Shown one piece after another: positions 20,355 through 32,347 of a stretch of 64,000 nt of DNA. Each line of letters begins with the position of its first letter. Within the stretch, counting starts at the first letter, position 1. The position numbers and the translations under genes were made by a program. The stretch spans positions 53,037,675 to 53,101,674 of the forward strand of contig CM077162.1 in assembly GCA_039583875.1 (NCBI GenBank), in the 5' to 3' direction. The stretch is from Platanthera guangdongensis. Taxonomy: Eukaryota > Streptophyta > Magnoliopsida > Asparagales > Orchidaceae. The notes beneath the pieces were generated by a model. The model made no database searches. It was not told where the DNA came from and saw only the letters and a program-made list of their open reading frames with translations.

Positions 20355-21146
20355 TGTTTTGTACCACTAAGGGGGACCCGAGGTGGTGCTGGGCCGTCGG
20401 AACGTCGAGTTTCTGAGGCTAGCAGCGCACCTAATGAAGCTCCTGCAACACCTTTGTTGGCGGAGACCACAAGGTTGGTGGCCAAAGCAGTGTTGGCCAT
20501 GATGAATGCGCAGCCTGCAAGGCAAACGCAGCAGGCCGCTCCTGTGATGGAGCAGGTACCGCTGCAAGGGGCTGAGCCGAGGAGAGTGGAACAAGTGATA
20601 GTGGAACCGTTGGTGCCAAGGAGGGCAGCCGAGAGGCAGCTTAAGCATGTAATGAGTTTTAACCCTCCGGTGTTCTCGGGGTTGGGAACCCCATCTCAGG
20701 CTGAAGACTGGCTCTTCAGGGTGAAGAGAGTCATGACAGCAATGGAGACGGAGGAGTGGCAAATGACCACCATCGCTACGTTCCTTCTGGACGGTGAAGC
20801 GAGAATGTGGTGGGAAGGATTGGAGCTGCTCTTACTGAGAGGTAGGCAACTTGGTGATGTCTCGATGGAGTAGTTCTCGAGATTGTTCTTGGCTAGATAC
20901 CTCCCTTCGGCGCAGAGGATAGCGTTGGAAAATGAGTTTCTGAAGTTGGTTCAGGGTGAGAGGAGCGTGGATGAATATCTCCATGAGTTCACCCGTTTGA
21001 GTCGATATGCTAGCTCCACCATCGTGGATGAGGAGCGCAAGACTAATCGCTTCTATGAAGGGTTAAGAGATGAGTTGAGGTTACTACTCTCGGGGCCGAT
21101 GACGCAGGGTTTCTTAACCTTGGTCAATACTGCTCGGTCCTTGTAG
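20355..21146 (+). pseudogene. Gag of the Tekay chromovirus
   Basis: The frame is open from about 20355 (no clear ATG) through GTRGGAGPS-like basic sequence, a Gln/Pro-rich part and the capsid-like domain (KHVMSFNPPVFSGLGTPSQA, DWLFRVKRVM, FLLDGEARMWWEGL). An in-frame TAG sits near 20872, followed in frame by LFLARYLPSAQRIALENEFL, QGERSVDEYLHEFTRLSRYA. A second TAG is at 21144-21146. Beyond it gag continues into the zinc knuckle [14 protein letters not shown]. Gag forms the particle and binds RNA. Two nonsense changes disable it. Confidence 0.85.
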
Positions 21147-21152
21147 AAGGAC

Positions 21153-23945
21153 ATGAAGAATGTGCAAGCAAAGAAAATATTGGGTGATAGGAAATCTGAG
21201 TTCAAGGTGCCGACTACTACCAAGTCCGGCTATCGAAGGTCCTTCAAGAAGCAAAGGACTTCGGGTCCAGCTCCTTCTGGTGCTTCTGGGGCGGCTACGA
21301 GTCGGGCCTCGGGGGCATGTTATACTTGTGGAAAGACGGGGCACTTTGCCAGTGATTGTTGGAGCGGACGCCCCAAGTCCGAGAGAAAGCCGGGAGCAAC
21401 TTACGAAGAGAAGGGCAAGGCGGTGGAGTCGACCGCATCCCACTATGCTCCGGCCCAACCGAGGGTTTATAATCTTGGCCAACAGGAGGCCATCAAACAA
21501 GCTGATGTGGTAACAGGATTTGTATTGATTTGTGAAAATCCGGCACGAGCACTCTTCGATACGGGAGCTTCACACTCCTTCTTGTCCGAAGGATTTATAT
21601 CACGCATCGGAGTCCCTTCTTCGATGGCGAAGGATAAGTTGGATGTGTTGTTGCCCAATGGGTGTTCGATGCGTGCGGATAGGATATGCAGTGTTAAGAT
21701 TCGCATTGGGAATCAGGAGTTCGATCTGCAGGCGTCGTTACTTCCGTTAGTGGAGTTCGACGTCATATTTGGCATGGACTGGCTCTCGGAGCAGCAAGCC
21801 CATATAGATTGCGGTAGCAAGGAAGTCAACCTGGGAGCAAGTCGTGAGACGACTTTTACGGGCTTAAAGGGGTCGAGCAAGACGTTGATGTCTGCTCTTC
21901 AGGTGGTGAAGGCGGTTCGTGCCGGCGCAGAACTGTTCTTTACACTAGTGGAGGTTGCAAAACCAAAGCCCGTGTTGGATTGTATTTTAGTGGTATCGGA
22001 ATACCCTGAAGTGTTCCCCGCAGATCTTCCTGGAGCCCCGCCTCAACGGGTGATAGATTTCACGATTGAGCTAGTGCTAGGTGCAAAGCCTGTGTCACGA
22101 TCTCCGTATCGGCTAGCGCCTAAGGAAATGGCGGAGCTGAAAGTTCAACTGCAAGAGTTGTTGGAGCAAGGGTATGTGCGCCCGAGTTCTTCGTCTTGGA
22201 GCGCACCGGTCCTCTTTGTTAAGAAGAAGGACGGAAGCTTGAGGCTGTGTATTGATTATCGGGAGCTCAACAAGTTAACGGAGAAGAACAAGTACCCGAT
22301 CCCCCGGATCGATGATCTTTTTGATCAGTTGGTAGGGTCGACGGTGTACTCGAAGTTAGATCTCAAGTCTGGGTACTATCAGCTGCGAATAAGGGAGAGT
22401 GATATCCCGAAGATAGCGTTTAGTACGAGATACGGGCATTATGAGTTTACGGTCATGCCGTTTGGGCTGACTAATGCGCCGTCAGTGTTCATGAATTTGA
22501 TGAACATGACTTTCAGGGAGTACTTGGACCATTTCGTGATCGTCTTCATCGACGATATTTTGGTGTACTCGCAGAGTGAGGAAGATCACTTCAAGCATCT
22601 TCATTTGGTTTTGGAGACTCTAAGGAGGAATCAGTTGTATGTCAAGTTCTCGAAATGCGAGTTTTTGCTATCCTCAGTGGCGTTCCTCGGTCATATAGTG
22701 AGTGGAGAGGGTATTGTTGTGGATTCGGCGAAGATTGTTGCGATACGGGAGTGGCCTGAGCTTGCTATGGTAGCAGAAGTCCGGAGCTTTTTGGGGCTTG
22801 CCGGCTATTATAGGCGCTTCGTAGAGAACTTCTCGCGGTTAGCGTTACCTCTCACTACTTTGACGAGGAAGGAGCATAAGTTCGTTTGGACGCCGGAGTG
22901 CGCGCGAGCTTTTGAGGAATTGAAGTGTCGGTTGACCACGGCGCCCGTGCTGAGTTCGCTGGTTGGGACCGAAGGTTATGAGATATATAGTGATGCTTCG
23001 GGTAGCGGTTTGGGTTGCGTGCTACTGCAGCACGGAAGCGTGATAGCTTATGGCTCGAGACAGCTAAAAGTGCACAAGAGGAATTATCCGGTCCATGACT
23101 TGGAGTTAGCGGCCGTGATTTTTGCCTTGAATCTGTGGAGGCACTATTTGTACGGTGTGAAGATTGATATCTACACGGATCACAAGATCCTGAAGTATTT
23201 GATAGATCAGAAAGATCTGAATATGCGGCAGCGTAGATGGATGGAGTTCCTGGGGGACTATACATTCAAGATCCACTACGTGCCCGGTAAGGGGAATGCG
23301 GTTGCGGACGCGTTGAGTCGCCGAGCCCCAGCTCAAGCCAATTGGCTATCGGTGCACGATGAGCGGTTGGTGCGGGAGTTGGAGGCGTTGGAGATTGCTT
23401 GTGTGGATAAGCAAGCAAGTGCTGAAGCAGTTCTGAATTGGACTGAAGTCCAATATGACCTGGCTGATCGGATTCGGCAGGCTTTGGATATGGATGCTCA
23501 TATGAAGCAGTTCATGATAGAGGATCTGGATGGGTCAAATTCTCAATTCGTTGTGGATGACGGATTGCTTTGGAAAGACGGTCGTCTGTGCGTCCCTTGT
23601 GTGGGCAATTTGCGGGTGGAATTGTTGTACGAGGCACACCATACCAAGTACTCAATTCACCCGGGGAGCACGAAGATGTACCGTGATGTAAAGAAATTGT
23701 TTTGGTGGCCGGGTTTGAAGAAGGATGTGGCGCTCTACGTAGAGAAGTGCCAAACTTGCGCCTTGGTGAAGGCGGAGTGCCAAAAGCCGGGCGGATTTCT
23801 TAAGTCCTTGCCTATTCCGGAGTGGAAATTCGACGACATCTCTATGGACTTTGTACACGGTTTGCCAAGGTCGCAAAAAGGGAACGACGCCATTTGGGTG
23901 GTTGTTGATCGATTAACGAAGGTGTCGCATTTTTATTCCGCATAG
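21153..23945 (+). pseudogene. Gag end, protease, reverse transcriptase, RNase H and integrase start of the Tekay element
   Basis: 930 residues in one frame. Zinc knuckle [14 protein letters not shown] (about residues 56-69), protease ([12 protein letters not shown], about 135), RT with [43 protein letters not shown] and the catalytic FIDDILVYS (about 470), RNase H ([33 protein letters not shown]), integrase zinc finger ([15 protein letters not shown]...CQTCALVK) and the first catalytic aspartates ([11 protein letters not shown]). The frame ends at 23943-23945 by a one-base insertion in a T run; integrase continues at 23959. This is a nearly complete polymerase. Confidence 0.92.
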
Positions 23946-23958
23946 GAAGGATGATTCG

Positions 23959-25245
23959 ATGGAGAAGTTGGCAAAACATTATGTGGATAACATAGTACGG
24001 CTTCATGGTGTGCCCCGCAGCATCGTGAGTGACCGAGATGGGCAGTTCACGTCCAATGATTGGAGGCTTGTGCAACAAATGTTGGGAACAAAGTTGAAGT
24101 TCAGCACAGCCTTCCATCCGCAAACGGATGGGCAGACCGAGAGGGTCAATAGAACCATGGAAGACATGCTCCGTATGTGTGTCGTGGATTTTGGAAAGCA
24201 GTGGGAAGACCACCTTTATTTGGTGGAGTTCGCATACAACAATAGCTACCAAGCGAGTATTCAGATGGTGCCCTTTGAGGCCCTATATGGTAGAAAATGT
24301 CGCACGCCGTTGTCTTGGTTAGAAACGGGTGAGTCAAAGTTGTATACGCGAGTAGAAGTGGAGGATGCTACTTCTTTGGTAAGAACCATTCGGGAGAGGT
24401 TGCTTATCGCTCAAGACAGGCAAGCGAAGTACCATAATGCCAAGCACAGGAACGTGGAGTTCGCTGTGGGCGACCATGTGTACTTAAAAATCAAGCCGTT
24501 CAAGGGTGTCTCGCGGGTGCGGCGATTGAAAAAGCTAAGCCCGAGGTACCTTGGACCGTTTGAGGTTTTGGATCGAGTTGGTGAAGCAGCCTATCGGTTG
24601 AAGCTTTCAGTGGAGCTTGGTGGATTACATGATGTATTCCATATTTCGGTGCTTCGGAAGGCGGTGCAAGAGCCTTCGCAAGTGATCGCGGTTGATCAAG
24701 TGCCGGTGGATAGTGGGCTGACGACAAAGGTCAAGCCCGTGCGGATTGAGGACTCGGAGGTCAAGCGGCTACGCAGTAAAGAGATCAGGATGGTCAAGGT
24801 CTGGTGGGACAATTGCGGTCGTGAGGAGCTCTCTTGGGAGCGAGAGCAGACTATGCTTGACGAGTATCCGGAGTTGTTCCGCTCAGGTACAAATTTTGGT
24901 TTTGTACATGTCTTTCCTTTATTTAATTTCGTGGACGAAATTCTTTTAAGGGGGGAGAGTTGTAACGCCCCGAAACTCAAAAGAGCGACGGGGGACGTTT
25001 TGGGCCAGTTTTGGGTTCTGGCAGTAGGCACACGGCCTGGGACACGGGCGTGTCCCAGGGCGTGTCAGGCTGGGTTCGACATTTTGGTCGAGAGGCCGAC
25101 GATTCTGGAGTCGACGATCCTCGAGCAGAGAACACGGCCTGCGACAAGGGCGTGTCGCGGGGCGTGTCAAGGCCGTGTCGACGATCGGCCCAGGGTATCG
25201 ACAAATTTCGTTCGACGAGGCGTCGAGTCAAGGCACACGACCTAG
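23959..25245 (+). pseudogene. Integrase C-terminal half and chromodomain of the Tekay element
   Basis: Integrase core continues (SIVSDRDGQFTSNDW, AFHPQTDGQTERVNRTMED with the catalytic Glu), then the GPY/F-like region (LGPFEVLDRVGEAAYRLKL) and a C-terminal chromodomain (IEDSEVKRLRSKEIRMVKVW, ELSWERE). The chromodomain places the element among chromoviruses and would steer integration toward marked chromatin. The reading frame has no stop at the end of the chromodomain: it runs through the PPT (24948-24960) and 95 codons into the 3' LTR, to 25245. Only the part before 24948 is assigned to pol. Confidence 0.88.
24948..24960 (+). other. Polypurine tract of the Tekay element
   Basis: AAGGGGGGAGAG directly precedes the 3' LTR start TGTAACGCCC at 24961. 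Confidence 0.88.
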
Positions 25246-27020
25246 GACACGGGCGTGTCCAAGGCCGTGTCATCAGGTCGACGAACTTCGCTCGACGATG
25301 CGTCGAGACAAGGCACACGGCCTAGGACACGGGCGTGTCCAAGGCCGTGTCGAGTGTCGAGACCGTGTACACGGCTTGGAGCCCAGGCGTGTCAAGGTGA
25401 CACGGGCAAGGACACGGGCGTGTCCTAGAACCCGTGCAGTGCTCGGGTTGTTTTCAGGGAAAAATGATGGGGGTACACGACCGGCCACACGGCCGTGTCA
25501 GGTGGAACACTGGCGTGTCAGCTCGAACACAGGCGTGTCAGCTCGAACACAGGCGTGTTCGATACCCGTGTGAGGTTCTAGGCGAGCCGATTTTGACGGC
25601 GAATGAGGCACACGGCCCTGGACACGGGCGTGTGCCAGGCCGTGTTCGGTCCAGATTGGGCATTTCAGTACCGAATCAAAGCCGTCCGTTTCTTTATCTT
25701 GGGATCCAACGGCTGGGGGTTGTTCCTGAAGGGATATACCCGAGATTGGACTTAGAAAACCCTCACTTTTCATAAGTTATCATCTTTCTAAAACCTTAGA
25801 GAGAGAGGAGAGCCAAGGAAGGAAGAAGGAGCTAGATCCGGCCATTGGAGGAGCTTCGAAGCTCCGAATCGCGAGCCGACTCTGGATCCACAGAGGCAAA
25901 GCTAGTGCGGTGCTTTTCATCCGTTTACTTTTCAATGGCGCCGAAGAGGAACGCTAGGGTAACGATTCTCTTCTTGAGCATGAGTAGCTCTCCTTCTTTG
26001 CATAGGAAGCCCGCTCTCGCGAGTTTGCGGAGAGTTGGAGGCGTTCCTACGGGTAGACATGAATAGTCCCCGTTGTTTAGAGTCTGTAAGCGAGAACGGA
26101 CATAGGCATGATGTGTGAAGCCTACCCGAACATGTTGGTCTGGATCGGTGATGTTGCATTGCATAATGCCGGAGAAGACTCCGTGCTATTGGTTGTTTTT
26201 TGGGTTTTCTACGCGATAGATTGCAGCAGGGAGCCTTGGGGACTAACCCAAAGGTGCACCCGGAAAACTGGGCGGATACGAGATCTTGCCAACTTGGTGG
26301 CATGAGAGCCAACTTGAACATAACCGGGTTATGTGAATTGTGATGGAAACGGGACTCAGTGGAAGTTTGACCCGTGCATATGGCTTAAATTGTCGTTGCG
26401 ATGTGAGCACGGGTTAGATGGAACCGTACCCAATCTATGTCATTCGGTTAAAGAGACCTAAAGGCACGTGGCACTTGCCGTTGGCATAGATTAGGGTCTT
26501 TGGCGGTCGATGGCTTAAATTGTCGTGACCCAGGCCAAGAAGACAAATTGCTCATAGGTTTGGCTGTCAAAGTGGCGGTGGTGAGTCCAGAATGTCTATG
26601 GCTTTAATTGACGTGACATCGACCGGTTCACCGAGAATGTGCCCTGAGAGCACGGGGCGTGTGGCCGTGCGAGCCAACGTCTGTGATGAAATGGCTATAT
26701 ATATATTGCTCGCTTATGCTAATGAAATGCAGGGAAGGAGCACCGCCGCCCCGAGTTGGGGGCGGGATCGTTATAATTTGGTCAGCATTGCTGAACGTTG
26801 CCTTGTTTTGCCACCGTGCGGTGGTTTGTTGCTTGCAGGTGCTGCTGGGCCAAGCGGTCTATAGCGGGCTAAAGCCCTTTTTGCAAAGCCGGCCCTCGAA
26901 GGCCCAAGTGGAAGTGTTTACTGTTTTATTCATGTATGACCGGCCTGCGTGCCGTGGTTTGTAAATCATGTAATATCAAGTGAAACATTTTGTAAGCCCT
27001 TAAGGCTTATGTTGGTATTT
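24961..27020 (+). repeat. 3' LTR of the Tekay element, first part
   Basis: It begins TGTAACGCCCCG and matches the 5' LTR in order, including the near-palindrome array (about 25027-25640) and the TATA box (about 26692-26706). It is interrupted after 27020 by the SIRE element; the last five bases TATTT (27016-27020) are its target duplication. The remaining 221 bp are at 40106-40326. Confidence 0.92.
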
Positions 27021-27165
27021 TGTTGGGTACATTGGTCAAATGTACCTGATTTGAAGAAGCCTCACCCAACTCAATGATATACATCATAATGTATTTGATG
27101 TATGTTGAGTTTACTTGTGCAGGTTAAGTAATTACTGGACTGAAGCAAAAAGTTTCTAAGTCCAT

Positions 27166-28038
27166 GTGTCGACACCCAGAAGGAAAGTGTCGACACTCAA
27201 GAAAGCTTGTGTCGACACCCAGACAAGCAGTGTCGACACTTGGAGTCATTGTGTCGACACCTGGAATGCAGAGTCGACACCAGACAGAAAGTGTCGACAC
27301 TTGGAGCTGCGTTGACACTCAGTGAAGAAAAGTGCAGACAGAATGTGTCGACACAAGGAGCTGTGTCGACACCCAGTGAAGCTGTATCTACACCAGAAAG
27401 TGTCGACACAAGGAGCTGTGTCGACACTCAACAAAAGACTGCGGAGACTAAGTTAAAGTGTCGACACCCAGCACAATGTGTCGACACACAACCAGAAGAG
27501 TCAACACAAGAAGTAAGTGTCGACACCCAGCGCAATGTGTCGACACTCAGCTGAAGACTCTACACTTGAAGAAAGTGTCGACACATGGAGCAGTGTCGAC
27601 ACTTAACAAAGAACAGAATTATCAAAAAAAATATTATAAGTACAAGTGTCGACAATAAGGGAATGTGTCGACACTCAGCTGAAGTCTCAACAGAAGAATC
27701 AAGTGTCGACACAAGGAGCTGTGTCGACACTCAGCAAGTATCAACATAGAAGACTATGTGTCGACACCAAGAAGCAGTGTCGACACTTAACAGTTACAAC
27801 ACATGAAGATGTGTCGACACAAAGGAGATGTGTCGACACTTAGAAGAATTCAGCAAAAGCTAGAAGAACAAGTACTTGTGTCGACACTCAATTTCAGTGT
27901 CGACACATGCAGAAGAATCTGTGTCGAGACAGACAAGGAGTTGTGTCGACACCTTGTAGACTTGTGTCGACACTTACACAACTTGTGTCGACACTTGGCC
28001 TATAAGTGTCGACACTTAAAGACAGAAAGTCTCGACAC
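27166..28038 (+). repeat. Array of about 29 exact GTGTCGACAC palindromes
   Basis: By my reading 29 exact copies of the 10-bp perfect palindrome GTGTCGACAC (SalI core) plus about seven one-base variants occur in roughly 870 bp. Spacing is irregular, mostly 10-40 bp, with simple A-rich spacers such as AAGGAGCT or CCCAG. The array is U3 DNA and stops about 155 bp before the TATA box. Open frames through it encode only Cys-Arg-His or Val-Asp-Thr repeats, a by-product of the motif. Confidence 0.95.
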
Positions 28039-28170
28039 TATCAGACAGATAGAGATTTTCAAGAAATGACTGAATGACATGACAGCTGCCGTTCCAGCCG
28101 GTCTACAGCACCTGTCAGAGATGTCAGAAGACAGTTATGAACCAGACCAGCCGGTTACCATGAAGAAGGC

Positions 28171-28180
28171 CTATAAATAG
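28171..28180 (+). promoter_or_regulatory. TATA box of the SIRE 5' LTR
   Basis: CTATAAATAG inside the palindromic context GGCCTATAAATAGGC. It is conserved in the 3' LTR (39212-39221). Transcription of the element would start about 30 bp downstream. Confidence 0.75.
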
Positions 28181-28683
28181 GCATAGACAGTTTACAGAAA
28201 CTGTTGATCAAGTTGTTGATAGAGTTCAAATTATTGTTGAAGTAATCGTTAAAGTGGTACACTGAGTATCAACACAAGAAGATCTTGCAGTCCAAGTGCA
28301 GATCTAAGAAGTTGGAGAGAGAGGGCTCCATCCAAGAAATCAGCTGTGGAACTAGGCTGAGAAGAAGGATTCAGTTTCATTCTGGATCTTAAGTGGCAGA
28401 GGTCAAGGAACTACTATAGGAGGATTCAGTCTTATTCAGTTCTACTCAAGAAGCTTTGAAGAAAGCTAAGTCAGATTGAATCCAGCTGAGTTCTTCCAAG
28501 AACTCATCAAGAAACTCTCAACTCCCCTCTTTTATTTCTGAGTTGTTGAGTTAATTATTTGTAATACATTTTTAACTTGTAGGATCCATTGGATCTGAGT
28601 GATTTGTAAGCCTATAACTATAAAGGCTGAGGGTAGGGCCTTTGGCCTGAGTGTAGAAGATTGAGATCTCTGAGTGTAGGCCT

Positions 28684-28795
28684 TGGTTGGCTGAGTGTAG
28701 GCCTTGGTTGGCTGAGTGTAGGCCTTGGTTGACTGAGTATAGGCCTTGGTTGGCTGAGTGTAGGCCTTGATTGGCTGAGTGTAGGCTTTGGGATA
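28684..28795 (+). repeat. 21-bp minisatellite in SIRE U5/R
   Basis: Five to six copies of GGTTGGCTGAGTGTAGGCCT(T). In the 3' LTR (about 39715-39800) the same region has fewer and less regular copies. Confidence 0.9.
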
Positions 28796-29112
28796 AAGCT
28801 GAGTTGTAAGGCTTTGGGCCTGAGGTGTAGGAACCAATTTGGGTTCTGAGACAGTGGAGGAGTTTGGCCTAATCTAGTACACTGCTAGATAGGCGAAGGG
28901 GGAAAGTGGATGTACCCATATCTTGGGGAACCACTATAAACCACTGTGTATGCTGTGCTGTGCTGTGCTGTGCTGTGAATATTGCTGTGTTTGCTGTGAT
29001 AAACTAGTTAGTTTTCTGTGATATAACTGATTGCTGTCAATAAAGTTAGAAAAGGATTAGGTAACCTATTCACCCCCCCCCCTCTAGGTGTTTAGGTACC
29101 ATATCTTTCAAG

Positions 29113-29125
29113 TGGTATCATAGGC
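29113..29125 (+). other. Primer binding site of the SIRE element
   Basis: TGGTATCATAGGC starts two bases after the LTR end; it matches the initiator tRNA-Met site TGGTATCAGAGC with one change near its end. Confidence 0.85.
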
Positions 29126-29224
29126 AGGTTCCTCAAAAAGGACTAACAGTCTGAGGAGATCCTGTTTGGCAGATTCTATGTAAGGCAAACTACAGATTCA
29201 AGAACTTCAAGAAAATCAAGAAAC

Positions 29225-31267
29225 ATGGGTTCCTCTGAGAATCACAAGGAATTGGGTTCCATGAAATTACCCATATGCAGGAAAGAGATCTTTGGGATCT
29301 GGAAGGAAAGGGTAAGGCTGTTTATGGAGGCCTCAGACCCTAGAATCTACATCACAGTAAAGGAAGGGCCTTATGTGCCCATGAAGATTTCAGTGTTAGA
29401 TGCAAATCAGAGAAATCCAAAGGATTTCTCTGAGATGACTAAGGATGAGATTGTCCTAGCCACAATGGACAAGAGGGCACAAAACATAATAGTCAGTGCC
29501 ATTGATGATGCAACTTTTCAGAATCTTATACACTGTAAGACAGCCAAGGAGATGTGGGACACTCTTATAGTGTATATGGAAGGATCTGAAGAAGTTAGAC
29601 AAGATAGAAAATCTTTGCTAAATCAGGAGTATGAGAGTTTTAGACAAGGAAAAGGAGATAGCATAACTGAGTGCTACAAGAAGTTCTACAGAATAGTTAA
29701 TGAACTCATGTCTTATGGAAGAGAGTTCAGTAACTATGAACTAAATGATAAGTTCTTAAGGTCCCTAACCAAAGATTGGGACACCAAGATCTGTGCCATT
29801 AGAGAAATGGCTAAGTTAGGGGAAATTCCTCCTCCTACACTGTTTGGCAAGTTATTGTCATATGAGATGCAGTTGACAGTGAGAAAAGAGGAGGAGAAAT
29901 CAATAAAGATTGAGCACAAGGAAAGAACTGTTGCTTTCAAGACAGTAGTTCCCAGAAAGTGCAGGAATAAGTCATTAACTTCACCACCAGAGGTAGTTGA
30001 ATCAGACTCAGATGAGTCAGTCAGCACAAAGACTGAGAGCAGTGAAAGTGATGAAGACTTTGCTGCCTTCACTAGACACTTTCAGAAATTCTTGAAGAAG
30101 AAATAGTGGAGGTCAAGACCTTCTACTTCAAAGGGAAAGGAAGTATTTTATCAGGAGAAAAAGCCTTCAAAGAAAGACAGGAAGAGGACAAAGTCAAGCA
30201 AGACAACTGGTTCTAAGATAGTGTGTTATTGCTGCAATAGACAGGGCCATGTTATTGCAGATTGTCCTGAGAAGAGAAAGGAATCTGGTGACAGAAAAAA
30301 GACTCACTTCAAAGGCAAGAAAGAGAAGTCTTTGGTTGCCAAGAAGGAGAAGACTCTATCAGATATCTCCTCTTCAGAAACTGAGTCTGAGGCTGAAGCC
30401 TACATAGGGTTGTTTGCTGAAGCAGAAGAGGAAGAATTCATGCAGTTAATGGAGTCTATTTATGAACAAGAAGACTGTCAATGCCAAGGGCTAATGGCTT
30501 TGACAGAGAGTGCCAAAATCCTGGAGCAGCCAGGACCCAGTCAGGTACAAAGTTCAAGTTCAAGTTCAGTTTCTTGTTCTAGTTCAGATTCAGATTCTTC
30601 TTCATCAAGTGATGAGAATGTATCTGAGTCTGAGGATGATATTCATCAGCTTATAGATGAATATAAAGTGCTGTTGCAAGCCTACAAGAAAAGCAAGTCC
30701 CTTGCCAAAAGTCAGGCAAAGGAAATTGCTGATCTTAAAGCTGCTGCAACAGATTTTGAGAAGCAATTTGATCAAAAGCTGAATGAGATAGCCAGGTTGA
30801 AACACATAACAGTGATTCAGATGAGGACTATCACTTTTAAGAATGATCAAATTAAGTGTCTGGAGAACAATCTTCAGAAGGAGAAGGACTTAGTTGCTAG
30901 GTTTTCTAAACCTAAGTCAGTGCTACCTTTAATTGATGATTTTGTTCATCATAAAGGCAAGGCTGGACTGGGCTTTATTAGACCTGCAGGGACTGAGCAG
31001 TCCAAGTCTAAGTCAAAGGGCAAAGCCCCAACATTCAACAAGCCTGCTGTAGTCAAGACAGCCAAGGCAGTACCTAAGCAAAGGTATAATAAGTTTGAAT
31101 GTTGGTGCTGTGGCAAAGTTGGCCATTTTGCAGTAGACTGTTGGCACAATGTGAGTGCCAAAGTGAGTTGCAAATTACCTGCTGGAAAGCCAGTATGTAG
31201 GTTTGTCAAATTGCAAACTAACAATCACCAAGGACCCAAGAATACTTTGGGTTCTAAGGTTCATTAA
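29225..31267 (+). pseudogene. Gag of the SIRE element
   Basis: From ATG 29225: capsid-like UBN2-type gag domain (FGIWKERVRLFMEASDPRIY, TAKEMWDTLIVYMEGSEEV, LLNQEYESFRQGKGDSI, NDKFLRSLTKDWDTKI), then an acidic Ser-rich stretch. An in-frame TAG at 30104-30106 interrupts it; the same frame continues with a first zinc knuckle CYCCNRQGHVIADC (about 30224), a Glu/Ser-rich region, a predicted coiled coil (30640-30900) and a second knuckle CWCCGKVGHFAVDC (about 31103). It stops at 31265-31267. Pol continues in the -1 frame. Two knuckles and the long coiled-coil gag fit SIRE. Confidence 0.88.
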
Positions 31268-32328
31268 TTTGTTTTGCAGGTGAGTCCAAGTGGCCAACAT
31301 GGTACTTGGACAGTGGATGTTCCAGACATATGACTGGAACTAGAGGATTACTAAAGGACTATATTCCAATAAAGGATGGTCCAAAAGTTACCTTTGGTGG
31401 TTCTGAAAAGGGAATCATCAAAGGGTTTGGTAACATTTCTACAAACTTAGTTACCATTACTCAAGTGGCTTATGTTAAAGGGTTGAAACACAATCTAATA
31501 AGTATAAGTCAACTAAGTGATGTAGGGTATGACATCTCATTTGTTAAAAATGGTTGTCATATCAAGAGGTCAAGTGATCAAGAGATCATTTTGACAGGAT
31601 ATAGGAAAAGGAATGTCTACTGCCTAGACATTATGATTGAGAACAATGGTTCTCCAGTTTGTCTTGTAGCTGATGAGACAGTCTCTCATTGTGTCAAATG
31701 GCATAAGAGGCTAGCCCATCTTAACTACAAGACAATTAGCAAACTCTTTAGTAAAGAGTTAGTGAGGAATGGTCCTCAAGTTAAGTGTGTTAAAGATGGT
31801 ATTTGCTCAGCTTGTCAAAAGGGCAAGCAGACTAAATCCACCTTTAGAAGCATAGAAAACAAAGATGCTGTGAGGTGTTTATACCTCTTGCATATGGATC
31901 TCTTTGGTCCAATGCCAGTTCACAGCTTAGGTAGGAAGGTTTATACCTTTGTAGTTGTTGATGACTACTCAAGGTTTTCTTGGGTGTTCTTCTTAAGACA
32001 GAAATCTGAAACACCTAGTGTCTTCCTTAGCTTTGTCAAGCAAATTCAGAATGAACTAAACTGTACAGTGGTCAAAATTAGAAGTGACCATGGTACTGAG
32101 TTTCAGTCTGATAGCATGACAAAACTATGTGAAGACTTTGGGATATTTCAAGAGTTTTCTTCACCTAGAACACCTCAGCAAAATGACATTGCTGAGAGGA
32201 AGAATAGGACCTTGATAGAGGCTGGTAGGACCCTACTAAGTGATACATCACTGCCAGAGTATTTCTGGGCTGAAGCAGTTAACACTGCATGCCATGTTAT
32301 AAATAGGGCTACCATCACTAAAGGCTAA
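31258..32328 (+). pseudogene. Protease and integrase of the SIRE element
   Basis: The frame opens at 31258, overlapping the gag end. Protease motif WYLDSGCSRHMTG (about 31300-31338), then GAG-pre-integrase (CVKWHKRLAHLNY, CSACQKGKQ) and the integrase core: LHMDLFGPMP, VVVDDYSRFSW, IRSDHGTEF and PQQNDIAERKNRT, which carry the D, D, E catalytic residues. It ends at 32326-32328 by a frameshift inside NRATITK-; the C-terminal part is in the next frame. The Gly normally after QQN is Asp here. Confidence 0.9.
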
Positions 32329-32347
32329 AAAGACCCCCTATGAAGTT

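Larger units (their letters stand above)
27021..29110 (+). repeat. 5' LTR of the SIRE element (2090 bp)
   Basis: It begins TGTTGGGTACATTGG and ends ATATCTTTCA. It contains the GTGTCGACAC array (27166-28038), TATA box (28171-28180), a 21-bp minisatellite (about 28684-28795), the conserved U5 string GGGGAACCACTATAAA (28928-28943) and five tandem TGTGC pentamers near 28955. The 3' LTR has the same order but a shorter minisatellite and a contracted pentamer run. Confidence 0.93.

Noticed and set aside
27166..28038. Regularly recurring short palindromes reminiscent of a CRISPR array
   Set aside because: The repeats are only 10 bp, spacers are short and related to each other, the sequence lies in a plant retrotransposon LTR, and no cas genes exist.
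27207..28069. Open frames through the palindrome array encoding Cys-Arg-His or Val-Asp-Thr repeats on both strands (also 38182-39061)
   Set aside because: They result from translating GTGTCGACAC and its spacing in a non-coding U3 region; frames exist on both strands and have no start context or conserved phase.
28532..28837. Minus-strand frame with a repeated Ala-Tyr-Thr-Gln-Pro-Thr-Lys heptad
   Set aside because: It is the 21-bp minisatellite of the SIRE LTR read in one frame; the 3' LTR version is shorter and broken.
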